From the NCBI GenBank assembly GCA_963755155.1, contig CAVWIV010000015.1:62001-126000 (forward strand): DNA of 64,000 nt, given 5' to 3'. Below, piece after piece: positions 8,221-17,700 of this stretch. The DNA comes from PALSA-612 sp963755155 (GTDB taxonomy: Bacteria > Actinomycetota > Thermoleophilia > Gaiellales > Gaiellaceae). Below the pieces are notes generated by a model. It made no database searches, was not told where the DNA came from, and saw only the letters and a program-made list of their open reading frames with translations. The number at the start of each line of letters is the position of its first letter. Position 1 is the first letter of the stretch. The position numbers and the translations under genes were made by a program.

Positions 8221-9467
8221 AGAACGGGCGGCGGCTTGACCACGGAGACCAGTGCGTACTTCTACGATGACCTCGGCCGCCTATCACAGGTGACGCTGCC
8301 CGACGGCACCATCCGCCTTTACACCTTCGACCTCGACTCTAACCGAACATCTCTTGTGGAGAACGGCCTGACGGTGGCGACGTATACGTACGATCCGAAC
8401 AAGCTCGACCAGTTGGCGACGGTCACCCAGGGCGGCACGACCGCCTACTCGTACAACGTCGACGGCCACGTGAGCGGGAGAGGCTCGGACGCGCTCACTT
8501 GGGACGGCAGAGACCGACACTCTGGAGGAACATTCGGCGGTACGAGTGTTTCCTACGGCTTCGATGCCGCAGGCTTCAGGCGCATGCGCACCGGAGCAGG
8601 GACGACGACCCATTACCGTCTGAGCGGCCTGTATGAGACGAACACATCTGGAACGATCCTGAGCACCGATTCAGCAGGGCCGGCAGGCGATCTCGCCCAC
8701 GACGCCGGCCCGCCGACCTGGGATCAACGGTGAGCTTCCTCTACTACAACGGGCACGGTGACCTCGCTGCGGAGGCGGGCCCAGTGGGTAGTCGCACCGC
8801 CGCTTACACCTACGACCCCTTTGGCCTTCTGCGTTCCGGGTCATCCGGGACCGCAGCCTCCGAGCGCTGGACTGGGGCTTGGGATAAGAAGCTTGATGCG
8901 ACCAGTTCGATTATCGAGATGGGCGCGAGACCATACGATCCAACACTCGGTCGGTTCCTATCAGTTGACCCCATCGAAGGGGGCTCGATAAATCTCTACG
9001 AGTACGCCGGACAGGATCCAATCAACGCGTACGACTTGACGGGCGAGTGTTACGTCCCAATCGCAGGACGCCATTCGTGGCAAGCGCAGGAGATGAACGA
9101 AAGAGTCGTCAATCCTGAGAGGAGAGCGCTCTGCCAAGCACTCAACGAACTCTTCTACAAGTGCGCGACTTACGGCTGGTCGGGCATACAGACCGAGACT
9201 CTCGAAATCGAATGGTGTTGGAAACGAGTCGTGGACCGATTTGTACAGACAATGGGTATCAGCGAAGCAGACCTGCTGCGCCCGGATCCATGGGCGCCAG
9301 ACGGCACTTTGGCAGAGTTGCTGTGCGGTAGGGACAAAACGAAGAAGAGCGGACGGAAAGAGAGCCGGGGTAAGCGCGTCTTCAGGGCGTTGGCGAAGGG
9401 CACATGGGGTAAGATCGTGTGTGACGCGACTTGGCCAGATGATGCTGGCAGTCAGTTCGAAGCTTGA
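8221..9467 (+). pseudogene. 5'-truncated orphan Rhs core and tip (Rhs2), one frameshift
   Basis: Rhs similarity starts at about 8221 without signal peptide, β-helix or most YD repeats. YD units (YFYDDLGRLSQ, YTYDPNKLDQL) lead to a frame break at about 8719: GPPT continues as WDQR-stop, while removing the break gives GPPT-GSTVSFLYYNGHGDLAAEA, the normal core. The Rhs core (YDPTLGRFLSVDPIEGGS, YEYAGQDPINAYDLTG) is followed by a 140-residue Trp/Cys-rich basic tip that I cannot assign. One missing base would explain the break, which may be real decay or a sequence error. The core differs from Rhs1 and Rhs3, so this is a different lineage. Its stop overlaps the start of a lipoprotein gene. Confidence 0.75.
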
Positions 9468-9925
9468 TGGGCAGGACGACCGTCTTGATGGTGTGTGCGT
9501 CTACCACGGCGCTTGTGCTTGTACTGGTGGCTGCGTGTGGCGACGCTCCACGGCTATCTGCGCAAGAATTTCGTCAGCGCGCAAACGAAATCTGTAAACG
9601 CTGGAACAACAGAATCCGACCTATCGAGATCTCTGCCGCAACACTCTACGACGATCTTGCCCCCCTCATCGTCGCGGATGAACGACGAGCAGCGGAATTC
9701 CATGAACTCAGTCCTCCGAAGGAGTACGAGGAGAGTTGGGACTCATATCTCGGTCTCGCCGATATGCTCACCGAGAGATTGGCGAAAGACCGATCGCGAA
9801 GCCGGGACGCCAATCGCCAGGAGCGTGAGAAGATCCTCAGCGAATCCGCATACGCCGTCGGGAAACTTCAGTTTCGCGCTGGACCGCTTCAGGAAACCCT
9901 CGGTCTGCACCTCTGTGATCTCTAG
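9467..9925 (+). CDS. Lipoprotein, candidate immunity protein for the Rhs2 tip
   Basis: The ATG at 9467 shares a base with the Rhs2 stop (TGATG), so translation is coupled. The 152-residue product has a signal peptide ending in a lipobox (LVLVLVAAC, then GDAP), followed by a helical secreted domain with FRQRANEICKRWNNRI and a C-terminal Cys (HLCDL). The RANEIC-type opening occurs in a broad actinobacterial family of extracytoplasmic lipoproteins of unknown role. A membrane-anchored outer-face protein directly after a toxin tip fits an immunity protein against a surface-acting toxin; this is inferred from position. The 218 bases after it hold no gene I can support. Confidence 0.7.
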   Translation: MGRTTVLMVCASTTALVLVLVAACGDAPRLSAQEFRQRANEICKRWNNRIRPIEISAATLYDDLAPLIVADERRAAEFHELSPPKEYEESWDSYLGLADMLTERLAKDRSRSRDANRQEREKILSESAYAVGKLQFRAGPLQETLGLHLCDL

Positions 9926-10143
9926 CGGCCGCAGGCCGTCGTTCCGGACGCCGTACTAACATGAGCGTTGCGGACTGCTCCGTGTCCAGCTTCCCGACGT
10001 CGGCTACCCCGTCAGCGCCCGCGCATTCGTCGCGATAGATCGAGCCGCACTCCCTATGCCATTAGACGACTTAGGCACGAGCGGATTCGAGGCCGGAGTG
10101 CCCCACTTCGGCCTGACGCTCGTTTCCTACTGGCGCTCGTCGC

Positions 10144-10812
10144 TTGCCTGACGAGGCGCAGTCGCCGATTGCGACGGGCAGCGTGTTGCGCGAGGCGCTT
10201 GTCATCTTTGGACGGCGCTGGTGGCGCTACATCCTGCTGTACTCGATCACTGCGCTTCCCGCCCTCGCGGCCATCCTGCTGCTGCCGTGGCCATGGCGCG
10301 CTCCGGCAGGACTCCTCACTCTCCTTTTGTACTTTGCAGTCTCCCAAGCGGCTGTGGCGTATGCCGTTTACAACGAACCCGCCGTTCGCGGACTCGGGTT
10401 GTCGGCGTTCCTTCGGATCGCGCCGCGCATTCCGTACCTGATGACCGCGAGTCTTGTATACATACTGCTCACGCTCCTTGGCTTCTGCCTCCTCATCGTG
10501 CCGGGTTGCCTCCTGATGGCCCGATGGAGCGTGTACGTGCCTGCACTTGTGAACGAGCGGAACATCGGTCTCGGACTCGGGCGCTCGACTGACCTCACCG
10601 ACGGCCATCGCTGGACCGGGTTCTGGATCGCACTGACACCCGTGGTGCTCATTGTCACGGACTACGTCATCGATCCCGCAAACGAGCTGGCGTCCTGGGC
10701 GGTGGTAGCGATGGACGTCGTCCTCTCCGTGTTTGCGATTGTGGCTGCGGCTGTCTTCTATCGCCGCCTGCTGACTTCGAACGGGCCTGAGCCCCACCGT
10801 GACTGCGGCTAG
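10144..10812 (+). CDS. Multi-pass membrane protein (YciC/GDPD-membrane-domain-like)
   Basis: The 222-residue product starts at TTG (a GTG at 10180 is an alternative). It has about five to six hydrophobic helices and the pattern LREALVIFGRRWWRYI near the start, typical of proteins with a glycerophosphodiesterase-type membrane domain. A conserved-looking stretch (RWSVYVPALVNER, then LGRSTDLTDGHRW) resembles the 'ALxRSxxLtkGxRW' signature of that family. The biochemical role of the family is unclear. It is flanked by unrelated small genes inside the accessory segment. Confidence 0.7.
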   Translation: MPDEAQSPIATGSVLREALVIFGRRWWRYILLYSITALPALAAILLLPWPWRAPAGLLTLLLYFAVSQAAVAYAVYNEPAVRGLGLSAFLRIAPRIPYLMTASLVYILLTLLGFCLLIVPGCLLMARWSVYVPALVNERNIGLGLGRSTDLTDGHRWTGFWIALTPVVLIVTDYVIDPANELASWAVVAMDVVLSVFAIVAAAVFYRRLLTSNGPEPHRDCG

Positions 10813-10892
10813 GCCATCATCGTCAGCCAGAATCGAACGGCTGGTTCATTTCTTCCGGACCGTCGCTGCTGGGCAGTGCAGACACTGATTCA

Positions 10893-11354
10893 GTGGCCAC
10901 CAGAGTTGAGACTCGTTCCCCCGACGGTCGTACGTGGCGCGTTTGGCGCGAGTTTCCTTGGCCCAGGTGGCGTGCCTCGTCACGCGACTCGTTGTTGTCG
11001 AGCCTGGACAGCTCAGACCAGATCCTCTGGAGCATCGACGATCCCTGGGTGATCGTCTTCGCGCCAGTTCTCTTCGTCGTTCTCTTCCCGTTGGTGGTCG
11101 TTGTCGGATGGATCCTTCTTCCGCTCGCGCTGTTCATCGTCGAGCTCGTTCTGGCCGTGGCCGCGGTGCTCTTCTTGATTCGAGGTTGGCGGATTGTCGC
11201 GATGACTGAGGGACCGCCGCCGCGTCGAATGATCCGACGCGTAAGAGGCTGGCGCTCAAGTAGCCGCGCCGTGGATGAACTGGCGCGAGCCATTGAGGCT
11301 CATGGCGACGCCTCCACCAGCGCACAGCATGTAGCGGAAGAGCCTAGGGACTAA
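10893..11354 (+). CDS. Actinobacterial two-helix membrane protein of unknown function
   Basis: A GTG start gives 153 residues opening with VETRSPDGRTWRVWREF, which resembles the N-terminus of a common small actinobacterial membrane protein. Two long hydrophobic helices (VIVFAPVLFVVLFPLVVVVG and LALFIVELVLAVAAVLFLI) follow, then a cytoplasmic basic tail (PPPRRMIRRVRGW, RAVDELARAIEAHG). I cannot give it a function. Confidence 0.65.
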   Translation: MATRVETRSPDGRTWRVWREFPWPRWRASSRDSLLSSLDSSDQILWSIDDPWVIVFAPVLFVVLFPLVVVVGWILLPLALFIVELVLAVAAVLFLIRGWRIVAMTEGPPPRRMIRRVRGWRSSSRAVDELARAIEAHGDASTSAQHVAEEPRD

Positions 11355-11402
11355 TCGTGAGGTAATGGAGGCAGCCCCGGAAGTCGGCTAAAACTCTTCA
11401 TC

Positions 11403-11430
11403 AGGGTTTGAAAGCTGTCTCATGAGGGGC
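11403..11430 (+). repeat. 28-bp direct repeat, copy 2
   Basis: Identical to 7657-7684 in sequence and orientation. It lies 49 bases after the stop of the preceding membrane-protein gene, in a 327-base stretch (11355-11681) with little else. Confidence 0.75.
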
Positions 11431-11634
11431 ACCCTGGGCTCGTCGCTCAACCCCAACCCCTGGGGCCCTCGTCGAGGGCTGCCGCGCGGTCGTCCTTTAA
11501 GGTGGACCTTGCGGGAACTCGTCGATCGCTACAAGCGGTCGCTCGCCACGCGTAGTGATTCGCCCTCGCTCATCGACCTCGAGCGCCTACCGCGCCTCGA
11601 GCAGAGGTTGGCAACGACGAACTCGAGCGTCTGA
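11422..11634 (+). CDS. Doubtful 70-codon reading frame
   Basis: The frame begins inside the direct repeat. Its second half (RELVDRYKRSLATRSDSP) looks helical and could continue after a one-base shift (DELERLNALTRDRPGLEVG) to a stop near 11692. It may be the remnant of a small helical protein gene. There is no ribosome site and no family match, so this is a low-grade call for a stretch that otherwise holds only the repeat. Confidence 0.2.
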   Translation: MRGTLGSSLNPNPWGPRRGLPRGRPLRWTLRELVDRYKRSLATRSDSPSLIDLERLPRLEQRLATTNSSV

Positions 11635-11681
11635 ACGCGCTCACGCGGGACCGTCCAGGACTCGAGGTGGGGCGCGACGGG

Positions 11682-12272
11682 TCACCCGAGCCATGCCAGT
11701 GAGAGCAGAGCCTCTCGGTCGGTGACCGGCCGATAGCTCTCGAAGTCGCCGCTCAGAGCAATCCTGAAGGTAGGGGTTGCCAGGTCGACAACCATCACCC
11801 CTGTGTAGAGATCGTCGGCTTCAAGAGCCCAATCGCTCATCGCAGGGTTGCTCGGCTGATTGAGCCACTCGCGGCTCATCTGCCGAAGCCGTGATGGCGT
11901 CAGCCCCGGAATCGCGCCCGGACGAAGCGTGCCCTTCACTTCGAGCGCGAGGATCGCATCGTCCGGAGCGATGAACAGAAGATCGACACCACGGATGCCA
12001 GGTGTCGTGATCTGCCAGAAGACGCTGTAGCCGAGCTCGTCGAGTACGAGCTCGGCGACCGCCTCGGCTACCTCACCGACGACCCGCCACAAGTGCCCCG
12101 ACCGCTCCGACTGGTCGAGCCGCGCGAGACCGACCTGGCGTGCCCGACGGAAGATCGTGTCGAAGCCGTCGTTTGACTCGTCAAGACAGCCGTCGATCGT
12201 CGCCGCAGAGAGCGGAAACGGCCGGGAGGCGCGAAGCGCACGCCCGAGCGTCTGCGGTGCGGACGAATCCAT
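11682..12272 (-). CDS. PD-(D/E)XK nuclease-superfamily-like protein
   Basis: The 196-residue product contains the ordered core of a restriction-endonuclease fold: a helix with Glu (GEVAEAVAELVLDELGYSVF), then GIRGVDLLF (catalytic Asp) and, after a turn, ILALEVKGT (the ExK pair), followed by a helix with conserved-looking basic residues. This spacing matches Mrr-like and other PD-(D/E)XK proteins that cut DNA in defence systems or toxins. The N-terminal 70 residues are unassigned. It is divergent from the HEPN-like gene with 47 bases between their starts, so they may share a control region. A nuclease role is inferred from motifs only. Confidence 0.65.
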   Translation of the reverse strand: MDSSAPQTLGRALRASRPFPLSAATIDGCLDESNDGFDTIFRRARQVGLARLDQSERSGHLWRVVGEVAEAVAELVLDELGYSVFWQITTPGIRGVDLLFIAPDDAILALEVKGTLRPGAIPGLTPSRLRQMSREWLNQPSNPAMSDWALEADDLYTGVMVVDLATPTFRIALSGDFESYRPVTDREALLSLAWLG

Positions 12273-12319
12273 AGCGAGCGAGATCGTCTCACGCTGGAAG
12301 GAGCGCGGCCTGCGCGTCT

Positions 12320-13633
12320 ATGCAAACTAGATGCGTGCAGATCTGGGGAATCGTCGACCAAGATCACAACGTCATCTTCGGCACCAACGACCGCGGGGAG
12401 GTGGACGCCGAGTACGAGCGGCGCGTCGCGGAGGATCCCCGCCTGCGACGCGTCCTCAAGATCGCCGAACTCGAGCTGACTCCGAGTTCAGACGAGCCCG
12501 TCGAGGAGGGCGAGCAGCACACGATCTGCGTTCTGCCGTGGCTCCCGCTGGACGAGCCTCTAGCCTTCGGACCCGTCAAGGTCGACCACTGGTCGGCGGT
12601 GTGCGATCGCGTCGAGGAACCGGCTCGAGAGACCGCTTCATCACTCCTAGCCAACTACCGCGATGTCCACAACGGGTCGGTGGATACACCTATCTGCTGG
12701 TTTGCGAATCGCTCGCCAGTTGCCCAGCTATGCCCAGCGGCGCTGGATCACATGCGCCTCTACATCCGCCTGCTCGGCCTGGCTGGAATCACGGAGAACG
12801 CTTACCTCCATCACTTGGAGCAGCTAAACGCGAGCCACTGCCGGCCCATCTTCCAGTTCTTCCGCAGCGGCCGAGCCGACGTCTCGCTCGTGCGCCGACG
12901 CCGCGACGGCCACTGGCAGTCGCCGTGGCGAGCAAGCGAGCTCCACTTCGTCATGCCGCTGGCGGCTCAGGGCCGCCCGACAGCAGCGGGCCGGCCCAGC
13001 TTCCTCCAGCTCTATCGGCAGGACTTCCTGGAGGGGCTAGCTGGCTGCGTCGGGGCTCAAGACGCGTTGAGCCGTGCTGTCTGCCAGTCGGTCATGCCCT
13101 TCCTGCGCGGCAATGAGCTAGACGAATACGGAACCCCAGAGCAGGACATCGTCTGGCTCGTGGCGGCTCTCGAGCAACTCTTCGGAGTGGCCCGTGGCCG
13201 ACGGACCGGGCGCCGTGGAGCCGAGCTCCAGAATTCGATCGGCTCCCTCTTCAGCGAGTGGTGGAACGTCGACGAGCAACGGCTTGTGCGTCGCTGGGCA
13301 ACACATCTGTACAAGAAGCGGAACGAGATTCACGGCGGCGATGCGACTGTCTCCGGCTGGCAGGCTTGGGCGCACGCGACGGTGGCGACGGTGGCCTACC
13401 CGCTGGTTGTGAAGGTGATGCTTGCGCACGCCGCGCGCTACGAGCTGAACGACTTCGACCTCACCGGAATCCTGGCCTTCCCGTCACGCGTAGCTTGCGT
13501 CGAGGGGTCGGGGGAGATCGATCAACGCACGGTAGGCGAGCGATGGCAACAGGCGCTGCTCGACGCCTCCATGCGTCTCGCACACGCGCGAGCCCACGAA
13601 GTCATTCGCGACGAAGTGCAAGGCAGCCTCTAG
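12320..13633 (+). CDS. Unknown protein with a HEPN-like C-terminal motif
   Basis: The 437-residue protein starts at ATG (an in-frame GTG at 12335 is possible). No N-terminal domain is recognised; there are several Trp/Cys/His-rich stretches (ICVLPWLPLDEP, PICWFANRSP). Near residue 335 it has HLYKKRNEIHGGD, close to the catalytic R-N-x-x-x-H of Apea-like and other HEPN ribonucleases but one residue shorter, with flanking helices (SLFSEWWNVDEQRLVRRW and the following HATVATVAYPLVV). HEPN proteins often act as RNases in abortive defence. Its divergent partner is nuclease-like, which makes a two-gene defence unit plausible but unproven. Confidence 0.5.
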   Translation: MQTRCVQIWGIVDQDHNVIFGTNDRGEVDAEYERRVAEDPRLRRVLKIAELELTPSSDEPVEEGEQHTICVLPWLPLDEPLAFGPVKVDHWSAVCDRVEEPARETASSLLANYRDVHNGSVDTPICWFANRSPVAQLCPAALDHMRLYIRLLGLAGITENAYLHHLEQLNASHCRPIFQFFRSGRADVSLVRRRRDGHWQSPWRASELHFVMPLAAQGRPTAAGRPSFLQLYRQDFLEGLAGCVGAQDALSRAVCQSVMPFLRGNELDEYGTPEQDIVWLVAALEQLFGVARGRRTGRRGAELQNSIGSLFSEWWNVDEQRLVRRWATHLYKKRNEIHGGDATVSGWQAWAHATVATVAYPLVVKVMLAHAARYELNDFDLTGILAFPSRVACVEGSGEIDQRTVGERWQQALLDASMRLAHARAHEVIRDEVQGSL

Positions 13634-13731
13634 GTTCGCGGCGGCGGTCGGCCGTTCTTTTGGAAGGCAGCCCGCGAACCCCGCGCTAGCCAAGCGCGCA
13701 TTTCGTCCAAAGTGGACGTAATCCAGCCAGA

Positions 13732-13769
13732 GAACGCTCTAGCCGCGCGAAGGCGCGGCTAGAGCGTTC
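13732..13769. terminator. Perfect 17-bp hairpin with GAAG loop
   Basis: GAACGCTCTAGCCGCGC at 13732-13748 is fully complementary to 13753-13769, with a four-base loop. It lies between the end of the HEPN-like gene and the end of the convergent β-propeller gene, so it can serve both as a terminator, although no T-run follows on the plus side. The rest of 13634-13914 shows nothing else. Confidence 0.6.
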
Positions 13770-13914
13770 CACGGCTCGGCGTTCTCAGTCTTGAATCCTT
13801 CTCTCACGCACAAGATTCGGCGGCAAAACTCTGCCCAACTTTGAGGAGGATTACCCACCCTCAGCTTCGCTTCTGTTGACGTTCAAGACAAGTACGGAAG
13901 AGCAAGCCTTCGTG

Positions 13915-14781
13915 TCAGCGACTCCACGAGAGCGGACCGATCTCGAAGATCTTTGGGCCAATCGGACGAGCGCTGCCGCCGGTTGCCCGCACGATAAAAA
14001 CGCGCCCGGCGCACCCCGCCTCGTCGCACACCACGGGCCTTGTGAATGCTAGGTAACGACCGTCAGGAGACCACTCAGGGTGTTCTCCGTTACGAATGAT
14101 CAGCTTCGGCTTTCCGCCGGCCAGGCGCATTACGTAAAGCCCGTCGCGGCGCGCAAAGGCGAGTTTGCGGCCGTCCGGCGAGACATCTGGATGACCACCC
14201 CGCACAATCGTTCTGAGGTTGCGACCGTCCGGACTGACGGACTGGATCAGCCCCGCTCCTGACGATGGCGCTGGGTCGCGCACGAACACGATGAACGTGC
14301 CCGTTGGCGACCAGTCGGGTGCATACACCGGGCCGTCAAGGAGCTTCCGTAACATCGCTCCGCTCGTGGCGAATGTAAAGAGCCGCTCTACTCGAGTGAA
14401 GACGATCGCTCGCCCACTCGGTGACCACGCAACCTCGCCTGCACTGAACTCTTTCGTGTCAAGGCCAAGGAAGCGCGCGTTAGTCCCGTTTCGGCTAAAC
14501 AGCCAGACTCCTCTCAGCCCCGCGATCGCGAGCCATTTGCCGTCCGCCGACAGGTCAGCTCTCAGATCAACCATCTTGTCGGGAGCGCGGACGCGCGAGA
14601 CCCTTCCCGAATGAGGAGCGATCAGGAATACGGTCCTGAAGTCGCCGGAACTGGCCACGGAAATCGTTCCGCGAGGCATCGGGGCCGCTCCCAGAGCAAC
14701 AGACATTAGAAGTAGTCCAGCACCCACGATCATGAGCATGACGCTCATTGTGAGAACAAGCGGTCTGATCGATCTCAACAT
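13915..14781 (-). CDS. Membrane-anchored TolB-type β-propeller protein next to Rhs3
   Basis: The 288-residue product has one N-terminal membrane/signal helix (LTMSVMLMIVGAGLLLMSVA) and repeated PD40/TolB blades (LSADGKWLAIAG, WSPSGRAIVFTR, WSPTGTFIVFV, VSPDGRKLAFAR, WSPDGRYLAFTR). Its ATG overlaps the last codons of the Rhs3 gene upstream (ATGTTGA), so the two are coupled. Such propellers bind proteins or glycans outside the membrane. In this place it may be the immunity or chaperone partner of the M23-like Rhs3 tip; this is inference from coupling alone. The reading frame is intact although Rhs3 is broken. Confidence 0.7.
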   Translation of the reverse strand: MLRSIRPLVLTMSVMLMIVGAGLLLMSVALGAAPMPRGTISVASSGDFRTVFLIAPHSGRVSRVRAPDKMVDLRADLSADGKWLAIAGLRGVWLFSRNGTNARFLGLDTKEFSAGEVAWSPSGRAIVFTRVERLFTFATSGAMLRKLLDGPVYAPDWSPTGTFIVFVRDPAPSSGAGLIQSVSPDGRNLRTIVRGGHPDVSPDGRKLAFARRDGLYVMRLAGGKPKLIIRNGEHPEWSPDGRYLAFTRPVVCDEAGCAGRVFIVRATGGSARPIGPKIFEIGPLSWSR

Positions 14782-17700
14782 CCGTAGTTCACCGGCCTGA
14801 TAGTCGGACTCTTGTACCGCTCTGGATTTCCACGCTCGAGCGCAAGGTGAAGATGAGGCACGCCGTTACTGCTGCATCCGGAAAACCCCAAGACGTCACC
14901 TTTCGCGACCTTTTGGCGACGCTTTACGATGACTTTAGAGAGATGCGCGTAATAGGCAGTGTCGTTCCTACCAACGAGGTGAAGTCTGCGGCCGTCGTAA
15001 ACGCCGTCATTGAACATTGGGCCGAAGCCTAGGGTGGCTGAGATTGTGCCGGCAAAGATTGCGCACACGCGCGCACCGACCGGGACGTTCACGTCGATTG
15101 CGTTTGTTGACTGCCAGTTGGGAACCCGAGCCTTGGCCCTGTGGGCAGCCACGCCTCCGTTGTAGCCGCCGATCACTCCTAGCGGATAGCCTGGGACGGC
15201 CGAGCACCCACCGCCGTCGCCGAAGACCGGGGACGGAGACATCACTTCCAGACCCCGCTCCTGACCATCGCTACTCGGCTCAAACACTTCGCCAGACGGA
15301 TCGATGAAGACAAGAGGCCGATTGGCCGCGTACGCGTAAACAGAAACCGATCCAGAGCTGCTACCGGCCTCTAGTGGATCTCTCTGTATGAAGCGGCCGG
15401 CTGCGGAGTCGTACTGCCGCGCGCGCAAGTTGTAGAGCGCCGTCGGATCGAGCAGTTCGCCGGTAAACCTCAGCGGATTCTGCGGCGCCGACGCGTCGTC
15501 CAGCGTCTCAGTTTGCGTCGCTCCAAAGGGCTCGTAGGCGTACGTCCACTGCGAAACACCAGTGGCCGAGGTGACGTTCGCCACCGAGCCGAGGGTGTCG
15601 TGGTGGTAATAGGAAGTCGCACTCAGCGTCGAAAGCGAGATGCGTCGCTGCCCGTAGAGGTAGCGGCGAAGCAGCGAGCCTGCGCCGTCTCGCTCGAGAG
15701 CCAGCTGCGGCAGCGTGTGGCTCGTGTCCCAGAGGAACTTCGTCACCTGGCCGCCGGCCGTCTGGAGCGCTCGATTGCCGTCGCCGTCATACGCGTAATT
15801 GGTCGTCTGGCCGCTCAGCATCGTCGAGGCGAGGCGGTTGGCGAGGTCGTACGTGAAGGTCCGCGAGCCAGCCGAGAGCTCGTTGCCATTGTCGTCGTAG
15901 GTGTACGACGTCGTTCCCGACTGCGTCAGCTCGTCAGCGGCGTTGTAGGTGTAGCTCGTCGTGCCCGCGGGTCGCTGCTCGGTGAGCCGGTTGCCGACCG
16001 CGTCATAGGTCCAGCGGATGAAGGGATCCGTACCTCCAGGGCAGGAGGCCTGGAAGCAGACGTCGATCAGGCGATCACGAGCGTCGTAGCCATACGCCGT
16101 CGTGCCCGGAAGCGTGCCGGCGCGGACGACCTGGGTGGGATTGCCGACGGCGTCCAGCGTGTAGGTGAAATCGGCGAGCGTTGAGCCACCCTTGACACTC
16201 TTCACCCGAGTGAGACGGGCGGCGCGGTCGTACGTTCGCTCCTCGACGTACCCGTTGCCTGAAGGCAGCGTCGTCTGCGTGAGGTTGCCGGCCGCATCGT
16301 AGGCATGACTCGTCGCCTGCCCAGCGCTCGTAGCGCTCTGCAGGCGCGAGTCATCGTCGTAGGCGTAGTCGGCAACGGTCGAATCGGGGTACGTGCGCCG
16401 CGTGACCTTGCCTGCCAGGTCGTAGAGGTAGGAGAAGGTGTCCGCGCCGCGAGCGACGCTCGCCAAGCGGTTGACGTTGTCGAAGGTCGAGGTCTGTGGT
16501 ACCCTGCCCGTCAGTCATCGACGTACGGTTGCCGACCGCGTCGTAGGCGAAGGAGACGTCGGGCGTCGAGCCCGAGTAGTCGATGGCGGTCAGGTGACCT
16601 GCTCGGTTGTACGTGTACGTCGTGGTGCCGTCGCCCTGGGCAGGCGTCGCGTTGCCGTTCGCATCAACCACCTGTGTCTGGTTGCCATCGGCGTCGTAGA
16701 CGTACGTCCACTGGCGAGAGAGCGGCAGCGTCCTCTGCGTCTGCCGGTTGGCGGCGTCGTACACGTAAGTCGCCATGTGGCTCAACGGATCCGTCCGCGT
16801 AAGCAGGTTGCCGTTTGCGTCGTACGTGTAGGACGTAACGGCGGCGCCGGGTGCTGTGACCGACGTCAACCGGTTCTTGCCGTCGTAGGCGTAGGAGGTC
16901 GTGTGGTTCAGCGCGTCCGTGACGCCCGTGCGGTTACCGACCTTGTCGTAGACGTACGCGGTCGCGTTTCCGAGCGGGTCCGTCTCCGCAAGCAGGCGGC
17001 CGGCGACGTCGTACGTGTACAGCGTGTCGTAGTCGTTCGGATCCGCACCGGTGGCGTTGCCGCGCGGCTCGACGACTTTGGTCAGGTTGCCGCTCGAGTC
17101 GTAGAAGTACGTCGTCTTGCCGCCGAGCGGCCTCGTCACCGAGGCGAGGCGGTTGTTGGCGTCGTATGTCGAAGTGGTGACCTTGCCGCGTGGGTCTGTC
17201 TCCGTCAGCGCGTTACCGACGGCGTCGTAGGTCGTGCTCGTGACACCGCCGTCTGCGGCTGTGACCGAATTGACGCGGTCGGCGGCGTTGTACGCATACG
17301 TCGTCGTCTTGTTCCTCGCGTCGGTGACCGCCGTCTGGTTGCCGGCGTCGTCGTAGGCGTACGTGGTCGCGTTGCCGAGCGGGTCTGCCTCCGTCAGCTG
17401 CTGGCCGGCGTTGTTGTACGTGTACGTCCACTTGTAGTCGTTGGGATCGGCGCCCTGGACGTTGCCGCGCGGTGTCACCTTCGACGTCATGTTGCCGGCC
17501 GCGCTGTAGCCGTAAGTCGTCTTCTGGGAGAGCGCGTCCGTCTCCGAGGCGAGGTTGCCGTTCGGGTCGTATGTGTACGTCGTCTGGTTGTTTCGCCCAT
17601 CCGTGAACGTCAGCACTTGCCCGGAGGCGCTGTAGGTGTGGGTGGCGACGGTCGTTCCGTCCTGGACGATCGAGGTGTTGTTGCCACTGCCGTCGTAGCC

